Shown: piece by piece, positions 15,983-25,199 of the stretch
Layout: each line of letters opens with the position of its first letter
Position numbering within the stretch: position 1 is the first letter of the stretch
NCBI GenBank assembly: GCA_963730225.1
Contig: CAVSQX010000002.1
Span: 620,001 to 684,000, forward strand
Direction: 5' to 3'
Length of the DNA stretch: 64,000 nt
Origin: CAVSQX01 sp963730225
Lineage (GTDB): Bacteria; Planctomycetota; Phycisphaerae; Tepidisphaerales; Tepidisphaeraceae
The notes under the pieces: generated by a model
What the model was told of the DNA's origin: nothing
What the model saw: the letters and a program-made list of their open reading frames with translations, nothing else
The model's database searches: none
Made by a program: the position numbers and the translations under genes

Positions 15983-17811
15983 TCGCTCGCAAGACGACCG
16001 GCTGGTTGATCGCGCTGGTTCTTCTGGTCACTGTTCTCAACGCCGTCAAACCGCTGGAGATGGACGACGGCGCTTTCTACGCCAACGCCGTGCAGTCGGC
16101 CAAATACCCGCTCGATCCCTACGGATTCACTGCATTCTGGAGCGAATGGCCCGAGCCGGGCAACTGGGCCATCTGTCCGCCGCTGCTGCCGTATTGGTGG
16201 GCGATCGCGATCCATTTCTTTCCCAATTCGGTCCTCGCCTGGAAATTGTGGATGCTGCCGTGGGGGGCCCTGTTCGTATTTTCCCTGCACGCGCTGCTGA
16301 AGCGATTCGCCGCGGGAATGGAGATGCCGCTGGTTTGGATGACCGCGCTTTCGCCTTCGATCCTGCCGGCCGTGAATCTGATGCTCGACGTGCCGGCGAC
16401 CGGGCTGGGCCTTGCCGCGCTCTGCGTCGGAATCCGAGCGATCGAGCGCAGCTCGGCCGCCCTCGCCGCCGCGGCCGGAATCATGGCCGCCCTCGCCATC
16501 GAGACGAAATACACCGCGATGGTCTTCCCCGTTTTGATCTTCGCTTGCTCCCTGCTGCATCGACGCTGGTGGCTGGGAGTGCTGTCGGGATTGATCGCTC
16601 TGTCGCTTTTTGTCGTTTGCGAATTGCTCATCGGCCAAAAGTACGGCATGTCACATTTCCTTTTCCATTTGGGCCTGCACGACGTGCTCAAGGGAACTCA
16701 GACCCGATCGGTTCTGATTCAGAATGTTCTTCGACTCATCGGTGGCTTGGGACCGGCGATTGGATTAATCGGGTTGGCGGCGCTGAACGCGCCTCGGCGC
16801 GCATTGATCGCCGCCGCAACGGCGATCGCTGCCGGGTATGCGGCCTTGTTCTTCCGGGAGGCGGCGGCGGAAATCTTCCTCGGCTTCGGCGTCGTTTTGT
16901 CGTTGGTGATCTTCACGACGCTCTGGCAAATTCGCATCGGCCGCAATCGAGATGATTTGTTCCTGCTGGTTTGGCTGCTGGTCGAAATCGTCGCATTCGT
17001 CGAAATCTCCCCGTTCACGGCTTCTCGACGGGTGATGGGTTTGCTCATCGTGATGACCATGCTCGTTGCCCGACTGGCCTGGCGGCGCGAACTCTTCCAA
17101 CGCCGTCCCGTCGATGTCGCCTGGATCGTCGCCTTCGGTGCGATGATCGGATTTGGCTTTTATGCGATGGACGTCGTCGATGCGTCGGCACAGAAGCAAG
17201 CCGCGCTGCAGGCCGGCGCCGTCGCCGATTCGCAGCGCCGGCAGGGCCAGCAGGTGTGGTTCGCGGGACACTGGGGCTTTCAATTCTATTTGCAGCGATT
17301 TGGATTTCGCCAGGTCGTGCCCGATCGCTCGCTGCTGCATCGCGGCGATTGGCTGATTCTTCCGCACGCGGGGATTAATATTCAGCACGTGCTGATCCCG
17401 CTGGCGCTGGTGCGCGAAGTGGACTCGATTCAGATTGACGATCCGCTGCGTTTGTCGATGGCCGCGTTTTACAACGGCGGCGGCGTGCCGATTCAGCACC
17501 GCGTCGGAAACTGGCCGCGCGTGTGGGTCAGCGTCTATCAGGTCACCAGCGATTTTGTTCCACCCTCCAGCCTACCCGCGCCGACAATCATTCAGTGGGC
17601 CATCGAACGCGGTCGGCCGTTGCCGCCGCAGTCCGTGACCTCCGTGCTTCGCGCCGCACAACAGGTTGACCCGCAACAGGCCAGGGCGGTACTGGAGGCG
17701 ATTCAATCCAGCGGCCCGGCGGCACTGAATGTCGCGCTGGAATATCCGAACGCTGCGATCCGAGATTGGGCCGCCGACGCGATGACAAAAAATCATTCGA
17801 CCCCGCGCTGA
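15979..17811 (+). CDS. GT-C type membrane glycosyltransferase (PMT/ArnT-like)
   Basis: 610-aa polytopic protein. It has a first membrane segment, then an acidic loop with the GT-C-like motif LEMDDGAFYANAVQ, then about ten further hydrophobic segments to residue 400 and a soluble C-terminal part. The overall plan matches polyprenyl-phosphate-sugar transferases (PMT_2 / family 39). Donor and acceptor are unknown. It overlaps the rho stop by 4 bases (ATGA), so it is translationally coupled to rho, an unusual partner. The C-terminus of about 200 aa has no recognisable domain. Confidence 0.72.
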   Translation: MIARKTTGWLIALVLLVTVLNAVKPLEMDDGAFYANAVQSAKYPLDPYGFTAFWSEWPEPGNWAICPPLLPYWWAIAIHFFPNSVLAWKLWMLPWGALFVFSLHALLKRFAAGMEMPLVWMTALSPSILPAVNLMLDVPATGLGLAALCVGIRAIERSSAALAAAAGIMAALAIETKYTAMVFPVLIFACSLLHRRWWLGVLSGLIALSLFVVCELLIGQKYGMSHFLFHLGLHDVLKGTQTRSVLIQNVLRLIGGLGPAIGLIGLAALNAPRRALIAAATAIAAGYAALFFREAAAEIFLGFGVVLSLVIFTTLWQIRIGRNRDDLFLLVWLLVEIVAFVEISPFTASRRVMGLLIVMTMLVARLAWRRELFQRRPVDVAWIVAFGAMIGFGFYAMDVVDASAQKQAALQAGAVADSQRRQGQQVWFAGHWGFQFYLQRFGFRQVVPDRSLLHRGDWLILPHAGINIQHVLIPLALVREVDSIQIDDPLRLSMAAFYNGGGVPIQHRVGNWPRVWVSVYQVTSDFVPPSSLPAPTIIQWAIERGRPLPPQSVTSVLRAAQQVDPQQARAVLEAIQSSGPAALNVALEYPNAAIRDWAADAMTKNHSTPR

Positions 17812-17859
17812 GCCGATGGGTTTCGTGTATCGTCACCGTGGTTGATGCAAGGAGAGCGA

Positions 17860-19842
17860 ATGAGATTGGGCAGGAAGATTTCTCGCCGTGGACCCGAGCG
17901 ACGCCGCACGGTTTGCTGCGAGATATTGGAACCTCGGCGATTGCTCGCCGGAAATATGGCTCCCGCATCCATCGTCAACGGCACGATCGACGCGGTCATC
18001 GCAGCCGGCTCCGCGCCGCTGGACGGCCTGGGCAGCTACACGCTTTCGCCCAATGCGGCGGGGAATTACACAATCTCCGGCTCCGCGGGGGCCGGCAGCA
18101 CTTCCGGCACTTTTTCCTACGAGCGCTACACGCCCAAAACCGGCCTGTTTCATTTCACCGACGCCGGTTCGGGATTGACCTACAACGACACGCTGACATT
18201 CACAACGACCACCGCCGGCAGCTACTCGATCGTTTCCGCGATTCCCGGCCAGGCTGGCACACAAAGCGGAACATTTACCTTCACGCCGCCGGCGGCCGTG
18301 GTGGCGCCCGACATCATCACCAGTTTTTTCTACGCGCCGTTTGGAACCTTCGTCGGCGGCGATCAAAGCACGGCCGTTATCACCGTCAAAAACGTCGGAA
18401 CATTGGGGGCGCACGGCGATATCACCATCGGCCTGTTCCTCACGCCCGATGGCAACCCCGCCGACGGCACCGAAGTCACCAGCACGGTTCGAACCATCAC
18501 CCTGCCGGTCGGCGCGGCGCCGCAATCGTTCAACGTCGAATACATTTATCCGCAGTTGAGCCTCGCCAACAATTTTCTCGTTGCCACCGTCACCCCGGCA
18601 GCGACGATTCCGGAGAGCGATCCAACCAACGACACCGCATTTTCCTTTTCGCTGATTCAGCTCAGCCCGCAGAACGTCGATCTGGCCGCAACACAGGTAG
18701 GGCTGGTCGGCGTCGGAGCCGACGGAATCATCACCGGTACCAGCGAAAAAGCGCTGGTGACCATTCTCAACGACGGCAACCGAACGATCGCCGGCGCCAT
18801 TCACATAGGGCTGTATACAGCCCTGACACCGACAGGTCCTGACACCCCCGTGATTTCAAAGCCGCGGGCCTTCGGAATCGATCTGCTGCCGGGGCACCAA
18901 GCCGTGGCAACCGTTCCGTTCTTCGCCCCCAGCGAGACGATGCCGCAGGCGGAATATTTTGTCGCGACCATCGACACCTCCGGCGTGGTGATCGAAAGCA
19001 ATTTGGTCAACGGCGTCGATGCCAACAACACCGTGGCCACGCTCGCGCCCATTCTGGTAACGCCGGCGACGGTGACGATCGTCAGCACGCTTCTGAGCAC
19101 ACTTCCCCCCAGCGCGGTCGCCGGAACGCTGAGCAACGTGCAGATGCAGGTGCAGAATGTCGGCAACACGCCGTTTCTCGGATATCTGCCCATCAGGCTG
19201 ACCTTGACGCCGCCGCCTTCGCCCGATGAGCCGGATGATTTGCTCCTGTACGGCACCGAATATCTGCTGTTGGATGTTGGAGCGATCAAACAGTTCAAAC
19301 TGAATTTCAGTTGGCCTACGAATCTGACCGACGGCGGCAGCTACCAGATGCAGGCGCAGACCACGACCGCCACGACCAACGTCAATGCCGCCGCGGGGCT
19401 TGAGGTGGTGCAAGTCGCGCCCAGCAATGTCGCGCTTTCCAGCAGCCCGGTGATTATCGATCAACCTCTGGTGGAATTGTCCGCTCAGACCGAATCGCTG
19501 GCGGCGACGACGTTCAATCCGGGGGCCGTCGTTAATTTTCCCATCGCGCTGACCAACAACGGCAACGTCGCGGCCATGGGACCCTACACGATTCAACTGT
19601 TTGCCACACCGACCACACCCAGCGATCCGGCCACCGTGCCGATGACCGTCGTCTTAAATCGGAACATGAATATACCAATCGGTGCCACCGCGACCGTTAT
19701 CGTGCAGGTGAAACTTCCCAAGACACTGTCGGCCGGCGTGAACTATTTCTGGTTCGCCAACCTGAACACGGCCAAAATCACCGACACCAACCTGGCGGCG
19801 CTCCAACCGCTGTCAACACAAACCTTTTCCGTGTCCGGCTGA
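17860..19842 (+). CDS. Secreted CARDB-repeat protein with LEPR-XLL motif
   Basis: 660 aa from ATG 17860, behind AAGGAG. The N-terminus is arginine-rich and contains ILEPRRLLAGN (LEPRRLLA at 23-30), the LEPR-XLL element that planctomycetes carry at the start of large surface proteins. The rest is beta-rich, Thr/Ala/Pro-rich and contains several CARDB-like units (VVGGDQSTAVITVKNVG, EKALVTILNDGNRTI). These are adhesion-type Ig folds. No enzyme domain or C-terminal anchor is visible. Its stop codon directly abuts the convergent murD stop (TGATCA). Confidence 0.78.
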   Translation: MRLGRKISRRGPERRRTVCCEILEPRRLLAGNMAPASIVNGTIDAVIAAGSAPLDGLGSYTLSPNAAGNYTISGSAGAGSTSGTFSYERYTPKTGLFHFTDAGSGLTYNDTLTFTTTTAGSYSIVSAIPGQAGTQSGTFTFTPPAAVVAPDIITSFFYAPFGTFVGGDQSTAVITVKNVGTLGAHGDITIGLFLTPDGNPADGTEVTSTVRTITLPVGAAPQSFNVEYIYPQLSLANNFLVATVTPAATIPESDPTNDTAFSFSLIQLSPQNVDLAATQVGLVGVGADGIITGTSEKALVTILNDGNRTIAGAIHIGLYTALTPTGPDTPVISKPRAFGIDLLPGHQAVATVPFFAPSETMPQAEYFVATIDTSGVVIESNLVNGVDANNTVATLAPILVTPATVTIVSTLLSTLPPSAVAGTLSNVQMQVQNVGNTPFLGYLPIRLTLTPPPSPDEPDDLLLYGTEYLLLDVGAIKQFKLNFSWPTNLTDGGSYQMQAQTTTATTNVNAAAGLEVVQVAPSNVALSSSPVIIDQPLVELSAQTESLAATTFNPGAVVNFPIALTNNGNVAAMGPYTIQLFATPTTPSDPATVPMTVVLNRNMNIPIGATATVIVQVKLPKTLSAGVNYFWFANLNTAKITDTNLAALQPLSTQTFSVSG

Positions 19843-21135
19843 TCAGGCTTCGGCCAGCGCGGCGAACACTTCTCCGCGTTTCTCGAAATTGGCGAACTGG
19901 TCAAAACTGGCATAGCCGGGGCTGAGCAGAATTACATCGCCGCCAACCGCCAACGACCGAGCGAGCCGCACGGCGGCCGGCAGATCGCCGCAGGTATGCA
20001 CGGAGGCGGCCGGATATCCGGCCAATTCGGCGGCAATTTTCGGCCCGGTTTCACCGATGCAAACAATCGCCTTGGCCCGCCGGGCAAGCAGCCGGCAGAA
20101 ATCGGCGATCGGCGGATCTTTTTTCTTCGATCCACCGACGATCTGAATCACGCGCCCCGGCGGGAATGAATTCAGCGCGGCGATCGCCGCCTCGGGAACG
20201 GTGGCGATGGAATCGTTGATGAATCGCACGCCGCCGATCTCTTTCACGAGCTGCAATCGATGCGGCAGGCCCGAAAAATCCTCGATCGTCTCTTGCGCCT
20301 GCTCCCATGGAATTCCCAGAATCTTCGCCGCGGCAAAAGCGGCCTGCGCGTTAAGTTGATTGTGCTGGCCGGCCAACGCCAGTTGAAAATGCCGGTTGTC
20401 TTGCGGGAAAAGAACAACCTGCCCGCGCGTCTCCGACGCCAGCGCGGCGGAAAGTTCATTGCCCTGATTCAACACCGCAAAATCATCCGGCTGCTGAAAG
20501 CGAACGATGTTTCGCTTGGCGTCCACGTAAGCCTCCGCCGATCCGTGCCAATCGAGATGGTCCGATGAAATCATCGTCACCACGGCCACATGCGGCGACC
20601 AGCGGACTTGTCCAAGATGGTGCAGCATGAAACTGGACAGTTCCAACACCACCAGATGATCGCGACGAATTTTCGCCAAATCGTCCAGCAGCGATTTACC
20701 GATGTTTCCGCCTACCCAGGTCCTGAATTTCTTTTCCAGCATTCGCCCCAGCAGCGCGGTGGTCGTGCTTTTGCCTTTGGTTCCCGTGACGCCCAGAATC
20801 GGCGCTTCGCAGCGCTCGACGAACAAGCGAATTTCCGTCGTGATCGGCACCCCGGCGGCGGCGGCGGCATTCAGCATTGGATTGTTCGGTGGAATCGCCG
20901 GCGACGCCACGACCAAATCGGCCTGCGTGAAATCCGTCTCGGATTGATCGCCGAGATGAAACTCAATCGGAAGGCCATCGAGCTGCCGTACGGATTCCGC
21001 CAATTCCCCTGCCGACGCCCGATCGGCCACTCGAACGTTTGCTCCATGTCGCACCAACCATCGGCAGACCGCAATGCCGCCGCCGAACCGGCCCAGGCCC
21101 GCCACTGTCACCCATTTGCCTTCGACCGACTCCAT
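19843..21135 (-). CDS. murD: UDP-N-acetylmuramoyl-L-alanine--D-glutamate ligase
   Basis: Cytoplasmic Mur ligase adding D-Glu to UDP-MurNAc-L-Ala in peptidoglycan synthesis. At 430 aa from ATG 21135 it has an N-terminal Rossmann domain (WVTVAGLGRFGGGIAV), the ATP loop GVTGTKGKSTTTALLGRM, MISSDHLDWHGSAEAYVDAK, NDSIATVPEAAIAAL and the C-terminal LLSPGYASFDQFANFEKRG. The last is a MurD hallmark. The frame extends 10 codons upstream, but homologues start here. It is last in a ppk1-clpN-pyrF-murD run. Planctomycetes were once thought to lack peptidoglycan, so a full-length MurD fits the revised view. Confidence 0.94.
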   Translation of the reverse strand: MESVEGKWVTVAGLGRFGGGIAVCRWLVRHGANVRVADRASAGELAESVRQLDGLPIEFHLGDQSETDFTQADLVVASPAIPPNNPMLNAAAAAGVPITTEIRLFVERCEAPILGVTGTKGKSTTTALLGRMLEKKFRTWVGGNIGKSLLDDLAKIRRDHLVVLELSSFMLHHLGQVRWSPHVAVVTMISSDHLDWHGSAEAYVDAKRNIVRFQQPDDFAVLNQGNELSAALASETRGQVVLFPQDNRHFQLALAGQHNQLNAQAAFAAAKILGIPWEQAQETIEDFSGLPHRLQLVKEIGGVRFINDSIATVPEAAIAALNSFPPGRVIQIVGGSKKKDPPIADFCRLLARRAKAIVCIGETGPKIAAELAGYPAASVHTCGDLPAAVRLARSLAVGGDVILLSPGYASFDQFANFEKRGEVFAALAEA

Positions 21136-21151
21136 GGCAATCCACCGCGTA

Positions 21152-22086
21152 TCAGGAAAGCGCATTCAGACCGGCCAGATCAGCCTTCATATCCAAAATC
21201 GCCTGCTCTACGCATCGGGTCCATTCTCCCGAGTCGGCGTATTTGCTTTGCTGATGCGCGTACAGAATGCTCCGGCTTGCCGACACGATCCCTCCCTGCC
21301 CATCTCGAAAGCCGCGCCGAATCATCTCCGCCGTCGCCCCTTGCGCGCCGTAACCCGGCAGCAAAAAAATCGAGTGCGGTAGCCGTCGGCGAAGACTTTC
21401 CATCGTGTGCGGCTGCGTCGCCCCGACGACGGCTCCCAGATTGCTGTATCCCTGCGATCCCATCATCGACGAATCGGCGGCGATCGGTGCGAGCCTGTCG
21501 GCCAGCAACTCCGACCACGTTCGACCGTCGGCGAGCTTCGCATCCTGAAAATCCGCCGAGCCGGGATTGCTTGTGCGCACCAGCACGAACAATCCCTTGC
21601 CCTGCTCGCGGCGAGGCTCACGAACGGCTCGATCGATTCGATCCCCAGCAGCGGATTAATCGTGATCGCATCGGGAGCATCGGCCTCCAGATCGGCAAAC
21701 GGAGCCGGATCGAGATGGGCCTGGGCGTAGGCGGCGCTGGTGGAACCGATGTCCCCGCGCTTGACATCGCCGATGACCAGTAAGCCCAACTCGTGCGCTT
21801 CCTGAATCAGGCTGAAATAGGCTTCGACGCCTTCCCAATGATATTTTTCGAAATACGCCGATTGGAATTTCACGATCGGCACGTGCGGCGCGACCGTTTT
21901 GAGAACGCCGGTCGTGAAAGTGTAAACGGCGTCGAGCGCGGCCTGCGGGTCGTTCAGATTCCTCAACCGCGACGGGCCGGCCACGGCGTCGGGCATTTGA
22001 TCGTAAATCGGATCGATGCCGACACAGATGACCGATCGCTTGCCCGCGATCGCCTCCAGCAGCCGATCGACAAAAACCTTCGACAT
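21152..22086 (-). CDS. pyrF: Orotidine-5'-phosphate decarboxylase, frameshifted
   Basis: Last step of UMP synthesis (OMP to UMP). The N-terminal frame carries VICVGIDPIYDQ and the catalytic VIGDVKRGDIGSTSAAYA (Asp-x-Lys-x2-Asp). It ends in an aberrant stretch after IEPFVSL. The C-terminal frame carries FVLVRTSNPGSADFQ and FLLPGYGAQGATAEM. The span is one base short, and one missing G (plus strand) in GCGGCGAG near 21609-21612 restores the frame. That gives about 311 aa, the size of the longer PyrF subfamily. pyrF is rarely dispensable, so a base-calling error is likely. It lies 2 bases after clp-N. Confidence 0.9.
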
Positions 22087-22088
22087 GC

Positions 22089-22535
22089 CTACGCCTCGCC
22101 GCTTTCCGGCTTTTCCGCCAGCTTGTGCTGAAGCGCTTCGACATCCACGCCGATCTCATGCAGCGCTTTGCGGATCGCGCTGTGCGGCTCATCCATCAAC
22201 GAAAGCAGCAGAAACCGGCTGGATACATGCGATTCGCGCAGAGCCTGGGCCGTCACGATCGCTCCGTTGATGATTCGCTGTGCCTTGGGCGAGAGCGGCA
22301 GATTTCCGGTGACGATCGGCGGCTCGCTCCCGCGCGGCAGAATCGCCAGCAGGGCCGATCGCAACCGAGGCGCTTCGGCGTGCGCGGCCGCCAACGTCCG
22401 AACCGCCTGCCCGTCGGTTTCCAGCAACCCCAGCATCAAATGCTCGGTCCCGACGAAATCCTGATTCAACTCCCGAGCGGCGTGCTGAGCGCCGGCCAAC
22501 GCACTCCGAAAAGATTCCGTCAGCGATTCACGCAT
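22089..22535 (-). CDS. Clp N-terminal (double Clp repeat) domain protein
   Basis: 148 aa from the ATG at 22535 (GGGGAG 5 bases upstream); an in-frame ATG exists at 22547. It contains one full Clp_N domain with two repeats: the first includes LNQDFVGTEHLMLGLLET, the second SPKAQRIINGAIVTAQAL...SRFLLLSLM. There is no AAA+ domain. It is a free-standing version of the ClpC/ClpA adaptor- and substrate-binding domain. It may recruit substrates or regulate a Clp machine, which is inference. It lies between ppk1 and pyrF, with 21 and 2 base gaps. Confidence 0.85.
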   Translation of the reverse strand: MRESLTESFRSALAGAQHAARELNQDFVGTEHLMLGLLETDGQAVRTLAAAHAEAPRLRSALLAILPRGSEPPIVTGNLPLSPKAQRIINGAIVTAQALRESHVSSRFLLLSLMDEPHSAIRKALHEIGVDVEALQHKLAEKPESGEA

Positions 22536-22556
22536 GAAGCTCCCCATGATACCGCC

Positions 22557-24662
22557 TCAGCATCCTTTTGCGTCGTGAAGCGTCCTGGCCATGAGCAGAT
22601 CGTGCGTCCCCGGCGTCGATTGACCGTCGGGCGGCTTGCGGGCAATCCATTTTCCGCTCGAATGCAGCTCCCAGGCGTGGCCGTGATCGGCGAGCATCGT
22701 GTCGAGAATATCGCGCAACCTTTGTTGCAGTGCACGGTCTTCGATCGGCGTAATCGCCTCCACGCGGTGGTCCAGGTTTCGGTACATCCAGTCGGCCGAT
22801 CCGATCAGGTACTCTTCGTCGCCGCCGTTTTTGAAATAGAAAATTCGCGAGTGTTCCAGAAACGGGCCCAGGATGCCGATCACCCGGATATTTTCCGAAA
22901 GGCCCGCCACGCCCGGACGCAGGCAACAGAAACCGCGGATGATCAAATCGATTCGCACGCCGGCGCTGGATGCGTCGTACAGAGCGGCGATGAGCTTGGG
23001 GTCTTGAAGCGCATTCATTTTGGCGGTGATTCCCGCGGGCCGGCCCGCGCGAGCGTGATCGATCTCGCGTTGAATTTTCGCCAGAAATTGGTCGCGCATG
23101 GTCACGGGCGCAACCAACAACTTGTGATAATCCCGCTTGAGCGATCGGCCGGTGAGATGGTGGAACAGGTCGATGACATCCTGCGCGATCGCCGGCTGGC
23201 AGGTGAACAGCCCCAGATCGGCGTAGAGCAACGCTGTGTGCGGGTTGTAATTTCCGGTGCCGATGTGCCCGTACGTTCGCAGGCCGTCGGCTTCGTCGCG
23301 CACCACCATCGCCAGCTTCGTGTGCGTTTTGAGTCCGATCAGCCCGTAGACAACGTGCACGCCGGCTTTTTCGAGCTTCTGGGCCAGTTCCAGATTACGC
23401 TGCTCGTCGAAGCGCGCCTTGATCTCCACCAGCACGGCGACCTGCTTGCCGCTCTCGGCGGCGTGAATCAGCGCCGCCAGAAACGGCGTGTCGCTGCTGG
23501 TGCGGTAGAGCGTCATCTTGATCGCCAGCACCTTCGGATCGTGCGCAGCGGTCACGATGAACCGCTCGACGCTGGCGGCAAAAGATTCGTACGGATGATG
23601 CACCAGCACATCGCCGGCGCGAATGACTTCAAAAATATCCGCGTGATCGTGGTCGAGCCGGGGCGGTGTGACCGGAATCCATGGCTTGAATTTCAGCTTG
23701 GGAAGATCGAGATTGGCCAGGGCCATCAGATCGTCCATGTCGATCGGGCCGTCGCAGATGTAGACGTCATCGGCCTCGACCTCCAGGCCGGCGATGATGA
23801 ACTGCCGCATTGTCTCCGACATGGACGCCGGCAGTTCGAGCCGAACCACTTGTGCGAAGCGCCGGCGGCGAAGTTCCTCTTCCACCGCCTCCAGCAGATC
23901 GTCGGCCCCTTCGGCGTCCAGCTCGATGTCGGCGTTGCGGGTGACGCGGAACATCGAGCATTCGAGCACTTTCAATCCGGGAAACAGCAGCGCAAGATTT
24001 CCGGCGATCACCTGTTCGAGCGGAACGAAGTGCGATGTTCCCGCCAGTCGGACCCCGCGCGACACATTCTCCGGAAGCTTCAGGCGAATCCACGACGGCT
24101 CGGCGCAGCCGGGATGTTCCAGCATCACGCCCAGCGATTTGCTCAGATTCGAGATGAACGGAAACGGATGGCCCGGATCGACCGCCAGCGGAGTGAGAAT
24201 TGGAAAAACGTGCTTCAGGAAATATTCATCGACCTGGGCGCGCTGCTGGGGCGTCAGACTTTCATACGAACGGATGACGATGTCCCGCTCGGCCAGCGCG
24301 GGCTCCAGATCGTTTCGCCAGCAATTCAGATGTTCCAGCAGCATCGGCTTGACATAATCCGCAATCGCCCGGAGTTGTTGCCCGACGCTCAGCCCGTCGT
24401 CGGAGAGCTGGCTGACGTGGGCCGACTGCTGGCGGTGCAGGCCGCCCACGCGCTTCATGAAAAACTCATCGAGATTGGTCGAGAAAATGGCCAGGAATTT
24501 GACCCGCTCCAGCAGCGGAAACGATCGGTCCTGGGCCAGTTCCAGCACCCGCCGGTTGAAATCGAGCCAACTGATTTCCCGGTTAAAAAAAAGCGGTTGC
24601 CCGTCGGCTGCGCCGGGCGAAGTTTTTGTTTCAAAATCCAAAGGACCAATCGACGCCGTCAC
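22557..24662 (-). CDS. ppk1: Polyphosphate kinase 1
   Basis: 701-aa enzyme that polymerises the gamma-phosphate of ATP into inorganic polyphosphate, reversibly. All domains are present: the N-terminal helical domain (FFNREISWLDFNRRVLELA), the head domain, and two phospholipase-D-like C-terminal domains. The phosphorylated His is H447 in GLKTHTKLAMV, and the second His is H604 in FLEHSRIFYF. Their 157-residue spacing equals that of E. coli H435/H592. It is followed by clp-N, pyrF and murD in the same direction. Confidence 0.96.
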   Translation of the reverse strand: MTASIGPLDFETKTSPGAADGQPLFFNREISWLDFNRRVLELAQDRSFPLLERVKFLAIFSTNLDEFFMKRVGGLHRQQSAHVSQLSDDGLSVGQQLRAIADYVKPMLLEHLNCWRNDLEPALAERDIVIRSYESLTPQQRAQVDEYFLKHVFPILTPLAVDPGHPFPFISNLSKSLGVMLEHPGCAEPSWIRLKLPENVSRGVRLAGTSHFVPLEQVIAGNLALLFPGLKVLECSMFRVTRNADIELDAEGADDLLEAVEEELRRRRFAQVVRLELPASMSETMRQFIIAGLEVEADDVYICDGPIDMDDLMALANLDLPKLKFKPWIPVTPPRLDHDHADIFEVIRAGDVLVHHPYESFAASVERFIVTAAHDPKVLAIKMTLYRTSSDTPFLAALIHAAESGKQVAVLVEIKARFDEQRNLELAQKLEKAGVHVVYGLIGLKTHTKLAMVVRDEADGLRTYGHIGTGNYNPHTALLYADLGLFTCQPAIAQDVIDLFHHLTGRSLKRDYHKLLVAPVTMRDQFLAKIQREIDHARAGRPAGITAKMNALQDPKLIAALYDASSAGVRIDLIIRGFCCLRPGVAGLSENIRVIGILGPFLEHSRIFYFKNGGDEEYLIGSADWMYRNLDHRVEAITPIEDRALQQRLRDILDTMLADHGHAWELHSSGKWIARKPPDGQSTPGTHDLLMARTLHDAKGC

Positions 24663-24704
24663 CGCGGCGATTCGTAAACGATTGATTTTGAGCCTGCGCG
24701 GCGG

Positions 24705-24779
24705 CTACCGCTTGCGACGGTCACGGCGAGCTTTTCGCTTTTTGCTGCCGATCTTTCTGCGACGACGGGGTTTTCCCAT
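24705..24779 (-). CDS. Very short, highly basic protein (24 aa)
   Basis: ATG 24779 encodes 24 residues: MGKPRRRRKIGSKKRK, then five more Arg/Lys and two Asp-type positions. Eighteen of the 24 are Arg or Lys. It is too short for ordinary gene finders. Composition and size recall tiny ribosome-associated proteins such as bTHX or the COX24/mS38-type basic peptides. That assignment is a guess from composition. It lies 42 bases upstream of ppk1 on the same strand. Confidence 0.45.
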   Translation of the reverse strand: MGKPRRRRKIGSKKRKARRDRRKR

Positions 24780-24853
24780 GCCGGTGCTCCTTCTGGTTTC
24801 CAATGCGCAGAAGGTAACTCCGCGGGAATTCGGCGTCCAGATCGTCGGCTTCC

Positions 24854-25048
24854 TCACGCCGCCAGGCTTTGCTGACGCTGGGCCTTGAGGCTCGATATCT
24901 GTGCTTCGAGTTGGGAAAGCGATTTGGTGATTTGCCTGCTTAACGTCGGTGAAACCAAACCAAGCTGAATCAATTCCGACAATCGCTCGCGGCGCAGCTC
25001 CAGTTCTTCGATGGCCGAGAGCGGCCGAAAGGAACATCCGATGAACAT
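24854..25048 (-). CDS. Small coiled-coil protein of unknown function
   Basis: 64 aa. After a short MFIGCSFRPLS lead it is almost entirely helical with heptad spacing of Leu/Ile (AIEELELRRERLSELIQLGL... SLSQLEAQISSLKAQRQQ). Codon third positions are G/C-rich, as in neighbouring genes. No strong ribosome-binding site is visible, and overlapping frames exist, so the start is uncertain. It sits between the AI-2E-type permease and the 24-aa basic gene on the same strand. I recognise no family. Confidence 0.42.
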   Translation of the reverse strand: MFIGCSFRPLSAIEELELRRERLSELIQLGLVSPTLSRQITKSLSQLEAQISSLKAQRQQSLAA

Positions 25049-25199
25049 GCCATGGCTCTGCGAAATGTTTCACCGATCCCCGGGCTCACCCGGTGCGAAG
25101 CGACTTCTAGGAGCAGTCATCGGCTCGGTCGATAATCGGCTTAATCAGTAACTGCCATCGCCGAAAATACAGCACTCCGGATGAGGCGGGAGGCTGGAT

